Positions 41,101 to 53,060 of a stretch of 64,000 bases of DNA are shown one piece after another; position 1 is the stretch's first letter, and each line of letters starts with the position of its first letter. The notes under the pieces are model-generated. The model saw nothing but the letters and a program-made list of their open reading frames with translations, was not told the origin of the DNA and did not search any database. Made by a program: the position numbers and the translations under genes. This DNA comes from Amphimedon queenslandica (lineage: Eukaryota; Porifera; Demospongiae; Haplosclerida; Niphatidae), in contig NW_003546275.1 of the NCBI RefSeq assembly GCF_000090795.2, positions 45,179 through 109,178 on the forward strand. Direction: 5' to 3'.

Positions 41101-42213
41101 CTAGGTTGATTTTTTATTTCTCTCTCTCTTTTACTTCGCTATTTTATTTCTTTTTTAGCTTCTTTGAGGTTCTGTCGCAAGATTATTGGTCTAAGGGATG
41201 AGTCCTATTATCTTTATTTGACCAAACACGATCTCTTTGGCCCCATCATAAAGACGCTGGAGTCCAATGGAGACAGGTACAACATGGTCAATTCGGCGAT
41301 TTTGGAAATGTTTGAATTTATAAAAACTGTGAGTGAATTTATTATTTTTAATAGATCATCATTATTTTTGTTACTATTAATAGATTGTTACTTTTGATAA
41401 ATTATTATTATTATGTTCATGCATCAATTAATAATCAATAGTAGGCATTTTTATTTGTTTTTATTCTTTTTCTCTGTTCTATCCTCCTTCAGGAGAATAT
41501 CACAACACTCATTATGTATACAGTTGAGAAGTATGCTCAGACTCTTCAAGGGATAAAGTATGTCTCCACATTCGAGGCCCTCAAGCTCAAGTATGATCAG
41601 AAAGTGGATGCAAATTCTAAAGTATCAGAAACACCAAAGTAATCAAGCAATGCAATCATCTATTATTATTATTATTATTATTATTGATGTTGTTGTAGGG
41701 GTATCATTCATGGGTCTGTGAACCGTTTTCGGCGTGACCCTCGTGAACTTGACGAAGACGAAGAGAGTTGGTTTAATGAAGAAGAGGAAGCCATCGTCTC
41801 AGAAAACGTTCCTCCAAGATCCTCTCTATCATCACTTTCTCGACTCAGCCCTCCTGTTACTAATTCTCTCTCTCCTCCTCCCACTTCTCCTTCTTCCCCT
41901 CCCCACATTTCCTTTTATCCTTTTGGTAATTTGCCTCGTCCTAGACTTATCCGTTCCACATCGCCTGTCATGCAACCAAAAGCCCCCTCTGTTAGTAATA
42001 ATAATAATAATAATAATAATTTTTAAAATAATTTAGTAGCGGTGGGCTTGGCTTGCTCTCCATGTTTTACATTCTTTTAGTTATTATTTTATTCTTAAGG
42101 CACTACACAGTCTTGTTGATTATGATGAAGATTCTGATGAAGAGACTGGAGGTGATGAAGACGATGCTGGCGGCAGCAGTCCAGCCAAACGACAAAAACT
42201 GGATGATTCATAA
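38111..42213 (+). CDS. PPP4R3: Protein phosphatase 4 regulatory subunit 3 (SMEK)
   Basis: Targeting subunit of the Ser/Thr phosphatase PP4, acting in DNA repair, centrosomes and signalling. The chain opens with the EVH1-like domain that selects substrates ([20 protein letters not shown]...GSLLLESRV...[10 protein letters not shown]). A long exon (38703-39318) encodes the SMK-1 core: [40 protein letters not shown], and [20 protein letters not shown]. Armadillo-type helices follow, with LIDPENIM near 40.66 kb, the [20 protein letters not shown] segment near 41.2 kb and [13 protein letters not shown]. The tail has the [20 protein letters not shown] motif, a Ser/Pro-rich stretch and an acidic end with a basic [10 protein letters not shown] nuclear-type signal. 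Complete. One undetermined base (39435) is intronic. Confidence 0.95.
39435..39435. other. Single undetermined base
   Basis: One N in the PPP4R3 intron between the exon ending at 39318 and that starting at about 39510; no coding consequence. Confidence 0.95.
39635..39990 (+). repeat. CTATAG-palindrome repeat, family A, about two monomers
   Basis: Forward copies in a PPP4R3 intron. The core near 39785 (CACTGTACTATAGTACAGGG) is followed by the next monomer, whose core is truncated at CACTGTACTACATGCATG near 39970. Confidence 0.85.
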
Positions 42214-42425
42214 TCGCACTGTGCTTGCTCTCTTTTTACTCTTTCTCTCTTCCTCTTTATAAATTTCACTACTGGTTATTATTATTATTATTGTTATTAT
42301 TATTATTATATTTAATAAAAATAATAATCTTTCCGTACCCACACATCAGTGATGTTGATGTTATTCATGACCTCTGCTGCGCCTTGTCAGCTTTTGATAA
42401 ACATTAAACACTTTCACTTGAAAAG

Positions 42426-44929
42426 ATGGCGTTACTTTTGATGGAATTCTCTCTTATAACTCTATCACTTCTCTCATCCTCTGTCCTCTCCTATCGACAG
42501 TACAATGTCCCTTGTACTCCATTCACTCCTTCTTGTGTGTGTCCTCTAATGGATGAAGCCGGAAAGAAAGTGGAGGTCTGTCTCTTTTCTCTCAAAATTC
42601 AGACTCTTCGATCCTTTACCAGCTACTACCTGCCTTCAGAGCTGGAGGGGAGAGTCGGTCATGGCAGTAACTGGTACATTAACTCGACCAGTGGGGAGTT
42701 CTTGCCATCGACAAATTCTAAAGGAAAGTGTAACAAAGCAGAGAAGCTAATGGCTTCTGGTACCTGCTCCATTCCTTCCTCGTTAGATGGCTACACATAT
42801 CGTCCCTTTATTGCCGTCAATGGACAATTCCCTGGACCTACGCTAATTGTTCATTATAATCAGACGTTAACGATAAACGTGTCAAACTGGTTAAGTGGGG
42901 AAACTGTAGCGATACATTGGCATGGGTTAAATCAGAGAGGAACGAATTGGATGGATGGGGTCCAAGGTCTGACGCAGTGTGGGTTGGAGCCGGGACAATC
43001 ATTTAAGTAATGTTTACACAGGTTGTTGTTTGTGTTTATTTTGAGTTTTTTAGGTACATATTCCAGGCCGATCCCCCAGGTACGTATTGGTATCATGGAC
43101 ATAGTGGTTCGTTGAGAGCTGATGGACTTTTTGGAGCTCTCATAATTAAAGAAGACATGGAGACTCTAAATAAAGTGAGAGAAAAAACTGGACTTAATTT
43201 CACTGATGATCCCGACCATCACACTGTGACACTTTTTGACCTTCAGCAGTTCACTGCAAGTCAAGTCCACAGTCTTGTACACAGTGCTCCTTCAATTGAT
43301 TCAGAGACCTCTAAAGGGACAGAAAAGGTAGTTGAAATTGATCATGGTGCCACTGAAGCTTCACACATACCGTTTTGGTCTGGCTTGATTAATGGTAAAG
43401 GACGTCATCCTAATACCAGCTATGCAAGCACTAGATTAAGCATATTTAGTATCTCACCCTCTCGTTTGTATCGGTTTCGTATCATTGGATCCCAATCAGT
43501 TTATAGCTACCTCTTCTCAATCGATGAGCATTCAATGACTGTACTTGCAACCGATGGGTCATTTGTTGAACCAATGTTAACAGACTATCTGATAGTGTCA
43601 TCAGGCGAGAGATACGATATATTAGTACAGGGCAAAGGGATTGATGACTTAAATGAGAGAACTAGTTTTATGATAAGAGCAAGAACGCTTGAGCCAATTC
43701 CTAATTCCAATGTTCACGATCCTTTGCTGTACAGGGCAGATCACACTGCAGAAGCTCTGCTACACTATGATGTGTCTCCAGAACCCAATTCAACTCAATA
43801 TACTAACATTGCTCTCAATTCTATACCAATTGATGATAAGTGTACCGAAGGGGACCCATGCTTTGTTCTTAATTGCCCATTTCCTTCATTCCCTCCATCT
43901 TATAACATTACTTGCTTGCATGTTCACCAGCTCAAGCTATTATATCCATCACCAAATGAAGACTTACCTCATGTTGTTCCTGATAAGAGAGTGTTCCTTA
44001 ATTTTGCTTTTAGCGGCTATGATGGAATGAGCTTAGTGAATGCTAGGAATTTCAAAATGCCCATTGCTCCTCTCTCTTTATTAAATTCTTCTGAATTGGA
44101 CGTTGCCAGAAAAAAGACATTCTGTAAAGATGTGAAGAATTCTTCGTTATGTGATTCCTTTTTCTCACCTTCCTGCCTCTGTACTAATGTAAAGACAGTC
44201 TCATTCAACCAGTCACTGCAAATGGTTTTCTCTGCTCTTGGCCCTAACCCAGACAACGTTTTGCCATTCTTTAAATCACACCCTATACACCTTCACGGAC
44301 ACCAGTTTAAAGTTGTTGACGTTCAGTTTGGTTCTTATGATAGTACAGGTCGTCTCAGTAGAGGCAATGCAGATATTGACTGTGGCGGAAGCCATTTGTG
44401 CACTGTACCAGATTGGAAGAGTGGCCGAGATTATTCCATTGGTAGAGAGGGCAAGGTTGATCCTTTAGCTCCTCTTAAAGATACCATTCAAGTCCCTGCT
44501 GGTGGTTATGTCGTGGCTTATGTAAGAACTATTAATCCAGGCCATTGGTTTCTTCACTGTCACAACGATCATCATCTTAGTACAGGGATGGGATCTGTTT
44601 TAAGCGAAGCTATTGATATGTTACCTCAACCTCCAATAGAGATGAAGAGACAATGTTATACATTACTGGATGTCACTTCTGATTGTATAAATGGAACGAT
44701 AAGTGAAAATGGGCATATATGTCACCGTGAAGGGAGTGTTTCATTGGGAGCAATTTTTGGACTATTTTTCCTCATACTAGTGTCATTAGTACTATTAGCT
44801 GCTGCAATAACTCATCTCTGCTATTGTATTAAATGTTGCAAAGCTAAGAAGCATGATCACAAGGGTGCTTCAGTTAGCTTATTGATGACTAGATTAGATG
44901 GCTCAGACTCATCAGAAAACGAAACGTAA
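42426..44929 (+). CDS. Membrane-anchored multicopper oxidase (laccase-like)
   Basis: Extracellular copper oxidase coupling substrate oxidation to reduction of O2. Two exons only, 42426-43006 and 43054-44929, joined by a 47-nt intron, about 818 residues. A signal peptide (MALLLMEFSLITLSLLSSSV) precedes a Cys-rich N-terminus. All four copper signatures are present: HWHGLNQRGTNWMDG, YWYHGHSGSLRADG, HPIHLHGHQFKVV and HCHNDHHLSTGM. The last one supplies the type 1 copper Cys and His, with Met in the axial position. A hydrophobic C-terminal segment (GAIFGLFFLILVSLVLLAAA) followed by CYCIKCCKAKK anchors it as a type I membrane protein. The single-chain, three-cupredoxin size fits laccase rather than the longer hephaestin or ceruloplasmin. 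Substrate (phenols, Fe(II) or catechols) is unknown. The 3' end converges with CFAP36, 81 bp away. Confidence 0.92.
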
Positions 44930-45010
44930 ATTGGCTATAAATCATTTATCAACCAAAAATAATGTTTTTGATAATTTTAACTTATTGTATTATTATTATT
45001 ATTATTATTT

Positions 45011-46683
45011 TTATTTAATTTTATCAGCAACATCTGGAGTTAGTACTGGTTTCTTTCTGCTAAGTTTATTCCTCCAACCTTTATTATTCTTTTTATATTC
45101 CAGTTCCACTGGTTTTGAGGGCTCATCACTTGCTTCTTCTAAAGTTTCAAGTGAAGATGTGTCTACTCCTTCACTTGCTGTATATTTTGGATTAGCTTTC
45201 AAATAATCTTGAAGCTCGCTCTCTCTTTCTTTTTTCTTCTTTGCTATGATGCTGTCTCGCTTTGCCTTGAGATAATCCTCTCTTGTCTTTAAATCACTGC
45301 TTCTAGTTACTGTGTGGCTCACCTGTCAACAAAAATGCAGCATAAAATAAGTACATCATTATTTTGATACCTGTGTGCTCTCGTGACTAATGGCTGTTTC
45401 AGCTTTGGCACTTTCAAGCCACAATAGAGCTGAATCTTGGCTAGTTGAATCTTTAGATTCACTTGCATTAATGTGAACACCAATAGCTGGCTTTGTACTG
45501 GTAATGCTACTCTCTTCTTCATGTGGACCTGTAGTGGTGGTCCCTTGTACAGAAGAGTTGGTAGCTTTTGATTGTGAACCTGCAGTGGTGGTATTTTGTA
45601 CAGAAGAGTTGGTTGCTTTTGATTGTGAACCTGCAGTGGTGGTATTTTGTACAGAAGGGATGGTAGCTTTTGATTCTTCAGTTGATTCAGGAGGGACAGT
45701 GTCCTGCTCTATTTCAGCTCTCATTGGTGAATGAGGTGGATCGATATCCTCATGTGTTGTAGAGCCAATATCAGGAGATTGCGAATCTCCGGGTGCTGGT
45801 AAAACAGAGTCTTCAAGAGGAGTTGCTTTAACGTGAGCAGTGGGTAAGTTCAGGTAATGCTGTGTCTTCATCTCCGTCTCATAATACTTCAAGCTCTCCT
45901 CAGTTGCTTGTCTTAAAAGTCTTGCAAACTCTTCCTCTTCTTGGCTCACTTGTCGCTCATACTCAATTTTGCTCTCAATTAGAATCCGAGCAAGTTCCTC
46001 ATCGTCATATTGAGTATCCTCCGAAGTAGCTCCTGTCGGTTTTTCCTTCATATTTTCATTTTTCTCTCTCTTCTTTGATAAAAGTTGGTACTTGTTATGC
46101 TTTGCTGCTTGTTGCTGCTTCTCAAAAGCTTTTTCTGCTTCCTCATTCAAACGGATATTCCTTTGGACCATTATTGATTTGAATAGGAGAAAGTCCTCAA
46201 CTGCCATTAAAGGCTTGAACAATTCCTACTCATGCAGTTCTCATTAATAAAGGATATTCATAATTATACTTATATACCTTGAATCGTTTATTTTTAGCAA
46301 AACCATCAGAACAGGCAGACATTAGCTCAGAAAACGTCATATGTAGCTCTTGTAAGAAGAAGTTCTGTAGCAGCTTCTCGACCTAATGAAGTACATACAT
46401 TTAATAGTGAGGTCTATCATCCAGTAAACTGTAAATCTAAATCTTAATTATTATTATTCATGCAAGCCCACTTACTATTGCTTTGTATTCATGATGGACG
46501 TCTGTATAAGTGAACTTGTTTTCCTCTCCAGCATCAAAAACTACAAAGGAATGGACTTGAGTGGTACTGTGAGTGACAATTATTAGTCTCACTCAAGCAA
46601 TTCTGATCAACAAAATCTTCTATGTGATACTTCCAAAGTGGAGAGGTGAGAAACTGAACCAGCCCTTCTAAAAGCCAATCCAT
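45011..46683 (-). CDS. CFAP36: Cilia and flagella associated protein 36 (CCDC104)
   Basis: Binds the small GTPase ARL3 and acts at cilia. Exon 1 at 46683 reads MDWLLEGLVQFLTSPLWKYH, followed by IEDFVDQNCLIFDAGEENKF, then FTYTDVHHEYKAIVEKLLQN and FKPLMAVEDFLLFKSIMVQR. This N-terminal BART-like domain is the ARL3-binding part and matches the family. A long exon (about 46220-45372) has a coiled, Glu-rich stretch (ELARILIESKIEYERQVSQE) and a low-complexity region with three 17-residue repeats. The last exon carries the conserved basic helix REDYLKAKRDSIIAKKKKER and ends at 45011. The Thr/Ser-rich repeats make the linker longer than in the vertebrate protein. The promoter is shared with DGLUCY, 159 bp away. 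Confidence 0.9.
45527..45679 (-). repeat. In-frame 51-bp coding tandem repeat, three units
   Basis: Units start at 45527, 45578 and 45629 and encode three copies of a 17-residue unit, SKATNSSVQNTTTAGSQ with small changes, in the linker of CFAP36. The middle and last copies are nearly identical at DNA level, so the array is recent or homogenised. Confidence 0.95.
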
Positions 46684-46842
46684 ATTACAGACAGAAAAGA
46701 GGAGAGAGAAAGTGGGAGGAATGTTTTTGAATACTTTAACACACAAGCTGTTGTTTTGTTACTAGGAGCTTGGGGGTGTGGCTGGTTAAAAGTTTTAATT
46801 AATTGCAAGCATTAGGCACAGCAAAGTCGAGAGCAAGGTAAA
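46684..46842. promoter_or_regulatory. Shared divergent promoter region, CFAP36 / DGLUCY
   Basis: 159 bp between head-to-head start codons, with no TATA box. It contains GGGGGTGTGGCT near 46770 and AATTAATTGC near 46799. Confidence 0.45.
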
Positions 46843-48949
46843 ATGGCAGCACCTAACAATCAACCACCAGCTCCAGAAAATGCTTCTTCTTTGTCTCCAA
46901 GTGAAGCAAGGGATATATTTCGAGTCAATAAGTACTATGGCACCACTGCTGGATTCTGCATGGATTATGTGCAGGCTAACTTAGTTGTTGTTCCCTCGTC
47001 TCTGGCCGATGAGCTGAAGGAGTTCTGTGCTCGTAACTCTGCGGCACTGCCTGTACTGTATGTCAGTCAAACAGGAGAAACCGGTGCTCCTCCATTAGCT
47101 AAAGACTCTGACGTTAGGTGAGGACTTATTGGCATTGACTTTGTGCTGAGTTGAGATGCAAAATATTGATTACATTTGTTTTGTTTCCAATAGAACAGAC
47201 ATCCCTAGATACATAATCTTTAGTCATGGAAGACAGGTACATGACATGCTTGATCTCCATGGTTTTGACTGGAAGGATTGCGTCTCATTTTACCTTGGCT
47301 GCAGTTTCTCGTTTGAGAAACCTTTACTGGACGCTGGACTCTCCATCTCTCACCTAAAGGATAAGAAGCTTGTGAGTATTTACGTGTCCGGTATCGACTG
47401 CTATGATGTGGGAGAAAGACTGAGAGGAGTCAAAATGACCCTTACAATGCGACCAATCAATAAAAAGCAGCTCCTAGATGCTGTTGCCATTACTTCTTGC
47501 TACCCGGTTTCAGCTCACGGCGCTCCTATACATATCGGAGACCCAAGTCTCATTGGTATAGAGGATATACACACGGATGCAATGGGAAGCACGGCGGTAA
47601 TACCCGAGGGTATGGTACCTGTGTTCTGGGCTTGTGGAGTGACTGTAAGAGAAGCAATGAAGGCATTGGGTAAGTTAGAGAGAGGAAGAGTGTGGAAGGG
47701 AGAATCAGGGGGAAGTTTATTAGTGCATCTATTATAGGAGCGGACTTGTCATTCACACATTATCCTGGCTCAATGTTCATCACTGACGTGACTACCGACT
47801 CAACAAAGAAAGAACCCACCTCAGATTCCGAGAAACCCGTTGTCATTCAGATCTCTCCATCTCAGAGACCTTACTGGGGATCTGTGCTATCTGTTGAGGC
47901 TCAAAGGAAGATCCAAGCACTGGAGGAGATCATACTTGATGATCCTAACTCTTGCAACGTGAGAGAAATAAGAGAAGAAGGCGATTATTTAAAATCCTTG
48001 CTAGTTCTCTCTCATTCTCAATACATTGGACTCATTTTTGGTTTTCCTGCAAACTCTTTGATCCAATCCGGAGCCTCTCCTCTTGATTTTACGTGTGAAG
48101 AAACTGACGGTCCTCCTGGTGCCTTCTCTTTAGTGCAAGCACTGCAGACCTTATCGAAAAAGGTTGCCATCATTTCAGAGAAACGCAATGAAGAGCTAGT
48201 CAAAAAATGTTCGGATTTCCTGATGTCTTCTGGAGCATTAAAGTCTCCACTTGACTTCATCTCTTGTGAAGAAATACTCCAAAGCGAGTTGCTAGATTTC
48301 GATGTCTTGCTCTCCATAGAGAGATCAGGGAAGGCTCAAGACGGCTGCAACTACACCTGCAAAGGAAGAGACATAACTAAATTACTAGACCCGATTGATG
48401 AGCTGTTTAAAAGAGAACAAAAAAGCAACAGGTTGATCACCATCAGCATAGGAGACAGGGGCAATGAGCTTGGACTAGGTAGAGTTAGAGATAAAGTTAA
48501 CAAGTACATGAATGGCGGGCCTCAATACGGCTGTGACATCTCTAGTGATTATGTTATTCTTTCTGGTGTTTCTAATTGGGGTGGATATGCTCTTTCTTCC
48601 GGCTTGTATCTGCTTGCTAATTGTCCCGTCCATAGCAGATATGTGAAAAGAGGAGTGAATGTGGATGAAAAAAATGCATCGAGTATAGCTGATTTCATTC
48701 CCACTGATCATCAAGTAACCTATTTATTTTTATTATTATTTTGTTTGAAAGATTACTATTTATATGAGATGTCTTTGATCAATGGCTGTACTATAAGTGT
48801 ATATTTCTTTGTAGGCCAGTGGGGTGTTGAAGGTTCTAAATGACTTAGGAGTTTGTGATGGAATAAGCAAGAGCTTTGATCAATCTGTTGACAATCAGCC
48901 ACTAGCTGTGCATCTTGAGAAATTGAAAAAAATGAGAGAAATTGTATAA
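46843..48949 (+). CDS. DGLUCY: D-glutamate cyclase
   Basis: Converts D-glutamate to 5-oxo-D-proline; the mammalian enzyme is mitochondrial. Exons 46843-47118, about 47193-47669, about 47737-48715 and about 48817-48949 join in phase. The N-terminal half is the DUF1445/hydro-lyase-like domain: FVSFYLGCSFSFEKPLLDAG-type segment near 47.3 kb, KMTLTMRPINKKQLLDAV, PIHIGDPSLIGIEDI and MVPVFWACGVT. The C-terminal half (DUF4392) has EETDGPPGAFSLVQALQTLS, LLSIERSGKAQDGCNYTCKG, ISIGDRGNELGLGRVRD and VILSGVSNWGGYALSSGLYL. This two-domain fusion is diagnostic for animal DGLUCY. The N-terminus (MAAPNNQPPAPENASSLSPS) lacks Arg and does not look like a mitochondrial presequence, unlike the human protein. Complete. 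Confidence 0.94.
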
Positions 48950-49146
48950 ACAATAATTATTGAAGAATTATTACTTCTTATTTTATAATGTATTGTAAAA
49001 TTTCTCCGTATATTTTCAGTACATTCTCAATTATAGCAATTTAGATGATCTCCGTATGTTGCCGTTCACCTCCGCCATAAATTTAATAATACTTGGATAT
49101 CTTTTCTTGGGGCCATTTCTTCTTCTGTTAAAAAAAGAGGGTAGTC

Positions 49147-52100
49147 ATGGCAGACGAGAGAAAGGAACTGGATTGGGATTTATCTGTCAACGTTCCCTCC
49201 AAGGGAATAACGAGGAAACTCCGCGTGACCAGCAGCGAGTCCGTCCAGGCCATCATATATAAAGTGGCCTCTAAACTAGGTGAGACATTGCACGAGTTAA
49301 TGATCTTTATTCAATGCTTGCATGTCTTTATATTTTACACACTATATACATATTATTACTTTATATCAATTTTGGTTGAGATTTTAATTATCCTCCCTCT
49401 CTCCTCTAGGTGAGGGTGATTGGTCTAACTTTGCCTTATGGTGGCCAGATAAAGGCGTGTGGCTCAGCAAAGTTCGACAGACGCTTTACTCTTACGGAAT
49501 CATGTCGAATTCTGTTCTTGAGTTTACTTGTGTCCAGCGTAACTTTATTGTCGAGCTCCCTGATAGAACTCGATACATCATGCGTATACACGTAGCCATG
49601 ATGACTTTTTATGTCGTGAAGGTAATCTGTGACACTTTGAATATTCGCCATGCCGAGGAGTTGTCCCTGATGAGGTCACCTTTTGATAAAGAGGGGTTAG
49701 TCGTTTCTCTTTCTCTTTCTTTCTTTTGGTACTTAAGTAGCTATTTCCCAAATCATAAACAAATACGGATTGTTTTTATCAAATCTCTCTCTCTCTCTCT
49801 CTCTCTCCTTTAGCTACGTCAAAGCAACAGGGTATCACAGAACAAAAGCAAAGAAGACCACCTTGGAAGCAGGACAGTCTGTCGAGGACCCCACTGCCTC
49901 TCCCGGCCACAAAACCAAGCTTCCCTCTAGCCTTGACCCTGAAGCAATGCTTCCAGGGAACGACATGAACAGTGGGGCGTCCATTGTCAAGAGGCTACCC
50001 GATGCACCTGAGAACGGGTTCTTTTCGGATAAAGTCTATCGCTCGGCTACAGAGAGAGCTTTCATTAATGGCCTGTGAGTCTATCATCATTAATATTATT
50101 ATTTATTATGTAGATTAGCATTGCAAGGTGTGGGCGTACGTGTTTTGTTTATATTAAGTGTTGTGTCATTGTTTAAATTTGTTAAGTGTGTGGTAAAGTG
50201 TCCTGCTATAGTAAAGGAAGCGAGTGGGAGAGAGTATCACTTGTAAGGACATATATGTATCAGGAATCATATCCTGTATCACATTTAACTGATTATATTA
50301 CACGTGTAGAGGAGAGGTGTGAAGGTATTGTTTTGATGTTTATGGAACATGTGTTTGTGTAGGCGTGTAGGAGTTTTGTTGATAATTTAATTTACGTTTT
50401 ATAAACACACACGATCTCCAGTCATTTTGTCCATTTTAGAACATAATGTGAACCATAATAGTTGTAGCAGTTATTTAATATTCAATTATTAAACAGGTAA
50501 TATGATTAAATGGAATTATTATGTAAACATTAAGTGGAGTCACTCTAGTTATGAGATGATTTAATTCCTCAAAACTCTAATTAGTGACATTATTTCATTT
50601 CTTAGTAATTTTGTTGTCACTCCAATGGATTCAACACTTATAGCGAATCACCTGAGCCCAGCATGTGTTCATCTGCCCCTTCAAAAGCTTCCTTTACTAT
50701 TTAGTCTTCCACTTGTGTTATTTGTACATGTACATGTACATGTATTAGTACATTGTACGCCTACACTACTACTACACATTGTGTCAGATGTTCATGTCTG
50801 ATTTTGTGTACACTAGCATGTGCCTAACATGTGCTCTTTATGTTGATTGTCCTCTGTTTGATGTGTTAGAGCCATTGCTCCTTTAGCAAATGTACACCAA
50901 TAGACTAATAGACTAGTAATGGCAGCTAGTGCTTATACAATGACATTATTGGCCATCATTATTGATTATCATTATTGATTATTTCCTACATGTAGCTGGT
51001 TGAATTCTTCCAAGACTCTGTTTGAGCAAGAGGTCAATGAAGGTGACCTACTCTACCTTCGCTTCAGATACTACCCATTCATGGACATTGACCCCAGGGT
51101 AAGAACCACTCTGTTACCAAGACAACCAGTGTGTTACCAAGACAACTAGTGTGTTACCAAGACGACCAGTCTGCAATCCTTTCATTGCATATCAAAGGCG
51201 GTTGTTGATTGTTTTTATTTGATAATTAATTGTTGTCATTTTGCTTGTAATTAAAGTGCTGCTGACGTGTAGTGGATATGCTACCAAGAGTGACATTGTT
51301 GTTCTACATATCGTTTAGGTTGATGAGGCTCGCATTAATCAGCTGTATGCTCAAGCTAAGTGGTCCATACTGGTTGAAGAGGTTGACTGTACTGAGGAAG
51401 AGGTCTATACTTTTGCTGCTCTACAGGTAATCCTCATACATGTACATGTAGCTACTCAAAAACATGCCTATATTTTTATATTAAACCCTTTATTTTATGT
51501 TTTATTATGCTCTCTACTCTATAGTTTCAAATCAAGTTGGCTCAGAGCTCACCTGCCTATCATCAAGGTGCTGTGGCTCAAACGATTGATGAGCCGGTCA
51601 CTGACATCAATGCAGCCATTGACCAGCTACAGGTATACAGTCCAGTGTCTTTGTTTTGGGCTCTCGTGATGCTTCTTTTCCTTCTTTCCTCTCTCTCTTT
51701 CTCATTTTTTATTTTTAGATTGAATTAGGTCAAACCAGAGACACTAACCCTGTGAGTTAATTATTTTTTATTTCAAGCATGGCATGTTTGTTTAGTATGT
51801 TTGTGTCATTTTTAGGAAAAAAACAAAGGCTATATAGCCCATGGTTTTTTCCAAAAAAATGGCTCCGAAATCACCCCAAATTTTTATTACATTTTCTGAT
51901 ACATATTGATGTCCTTATACTATGTAGAAAGTTTGAGCTGTTTCCGACAAATATTTTTCGAGTTATGAGCGTTTTAAAAAACGAGCCAATTTTTGAAAAT
52001 TACCCAAGGCTATAGCCCATGGTTTTTTCCAAAAAATGGCTCCGAAATCACCCTAAATTTTTATTACATTTTTTGATACATATTGATGTCTTTATGCTAT

Positions 52101-52707
52101 GTAGAAAGTTTGAGCCAATTCTGACAAATATTTTTTGAGTTATGAGCATTTTAAATTGCTCTAAAATTTGTCTTATAGCAGTAATAGTAGTAGGTTGTGA
52201 GTATTTTTAATGAGTCCATAAACTGTGTGTTTGTGTATGCTGTTGCTATTGGTACAGTATATTAAGTGATTGTTTGTTTTTAGGCTGAGAGTAGAGCACT
52301 TCAATTAACTGGTTATTGCAAATTTAGCAAGTGAGTCTAAAGTGGACTCTTAGTCTATACTCTCTCTCTTCCCCCCCCCCCCCTCTCTCTCTCTCCTTTC
52401 TCTCTAGGGGTTCAAGGATGACTCTCAAAGCTGCCAAGAGGTACTTCTTCCTCCTCAAAGGTACAACCCTCTGCTGCTACAAACATGAAGACTCTTACAC
52501 GTCCGGAGAACCACCTCTGCAGCGATTCAACCTCACAGGTAGAGAGAGAGAGAGAGGAGAGAAGGGGCATCATTGTACTGTTAATGTGATTGGCAGGTGC
52601 TGAGGCAGTTCCTGATCTTGACCTGACAAAAAGGAAGTATTGTTTCAATGTTTTGCTACCCACTTCTGACGAGAATAAAGAATTGAGACTTTACTTTGAC
52701 ACTGTAA

Positions 52708-52760
<53 letters not shown>

Positions 52761-53016
52761 ATAGTTTATGATAAAGCAATGGAAGGTGAAAGAGAAAGAC
52801 CATTTGTAATGTTGTTTTGTTCACACACACTCTCTCTCTCTTTCAATCTCAGGTTGATGAATACTCCTCTTGGATGGCTGGCTGTAGGATGGCCATTAAA
52901 GGTCGGCCATTGGTCAAGCAGGGATATGAACAGGAGCTGTCAAGCATTAAAGCATTCGTATCAATGCAGAACACATCAGAGGCTGGCCCTTCAGCAACCA
53001 CAGTGAGAGATCAGAT

Positions 53017-53060
<44 letters not shown>

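Noticed and set aside
41708-42036. Two further open frames overlapping the PPP4R3 tail
   Set aside because: They are other-frame shadows of the real Ser/Pro-rich exon ([14 protein letters not shown]...).
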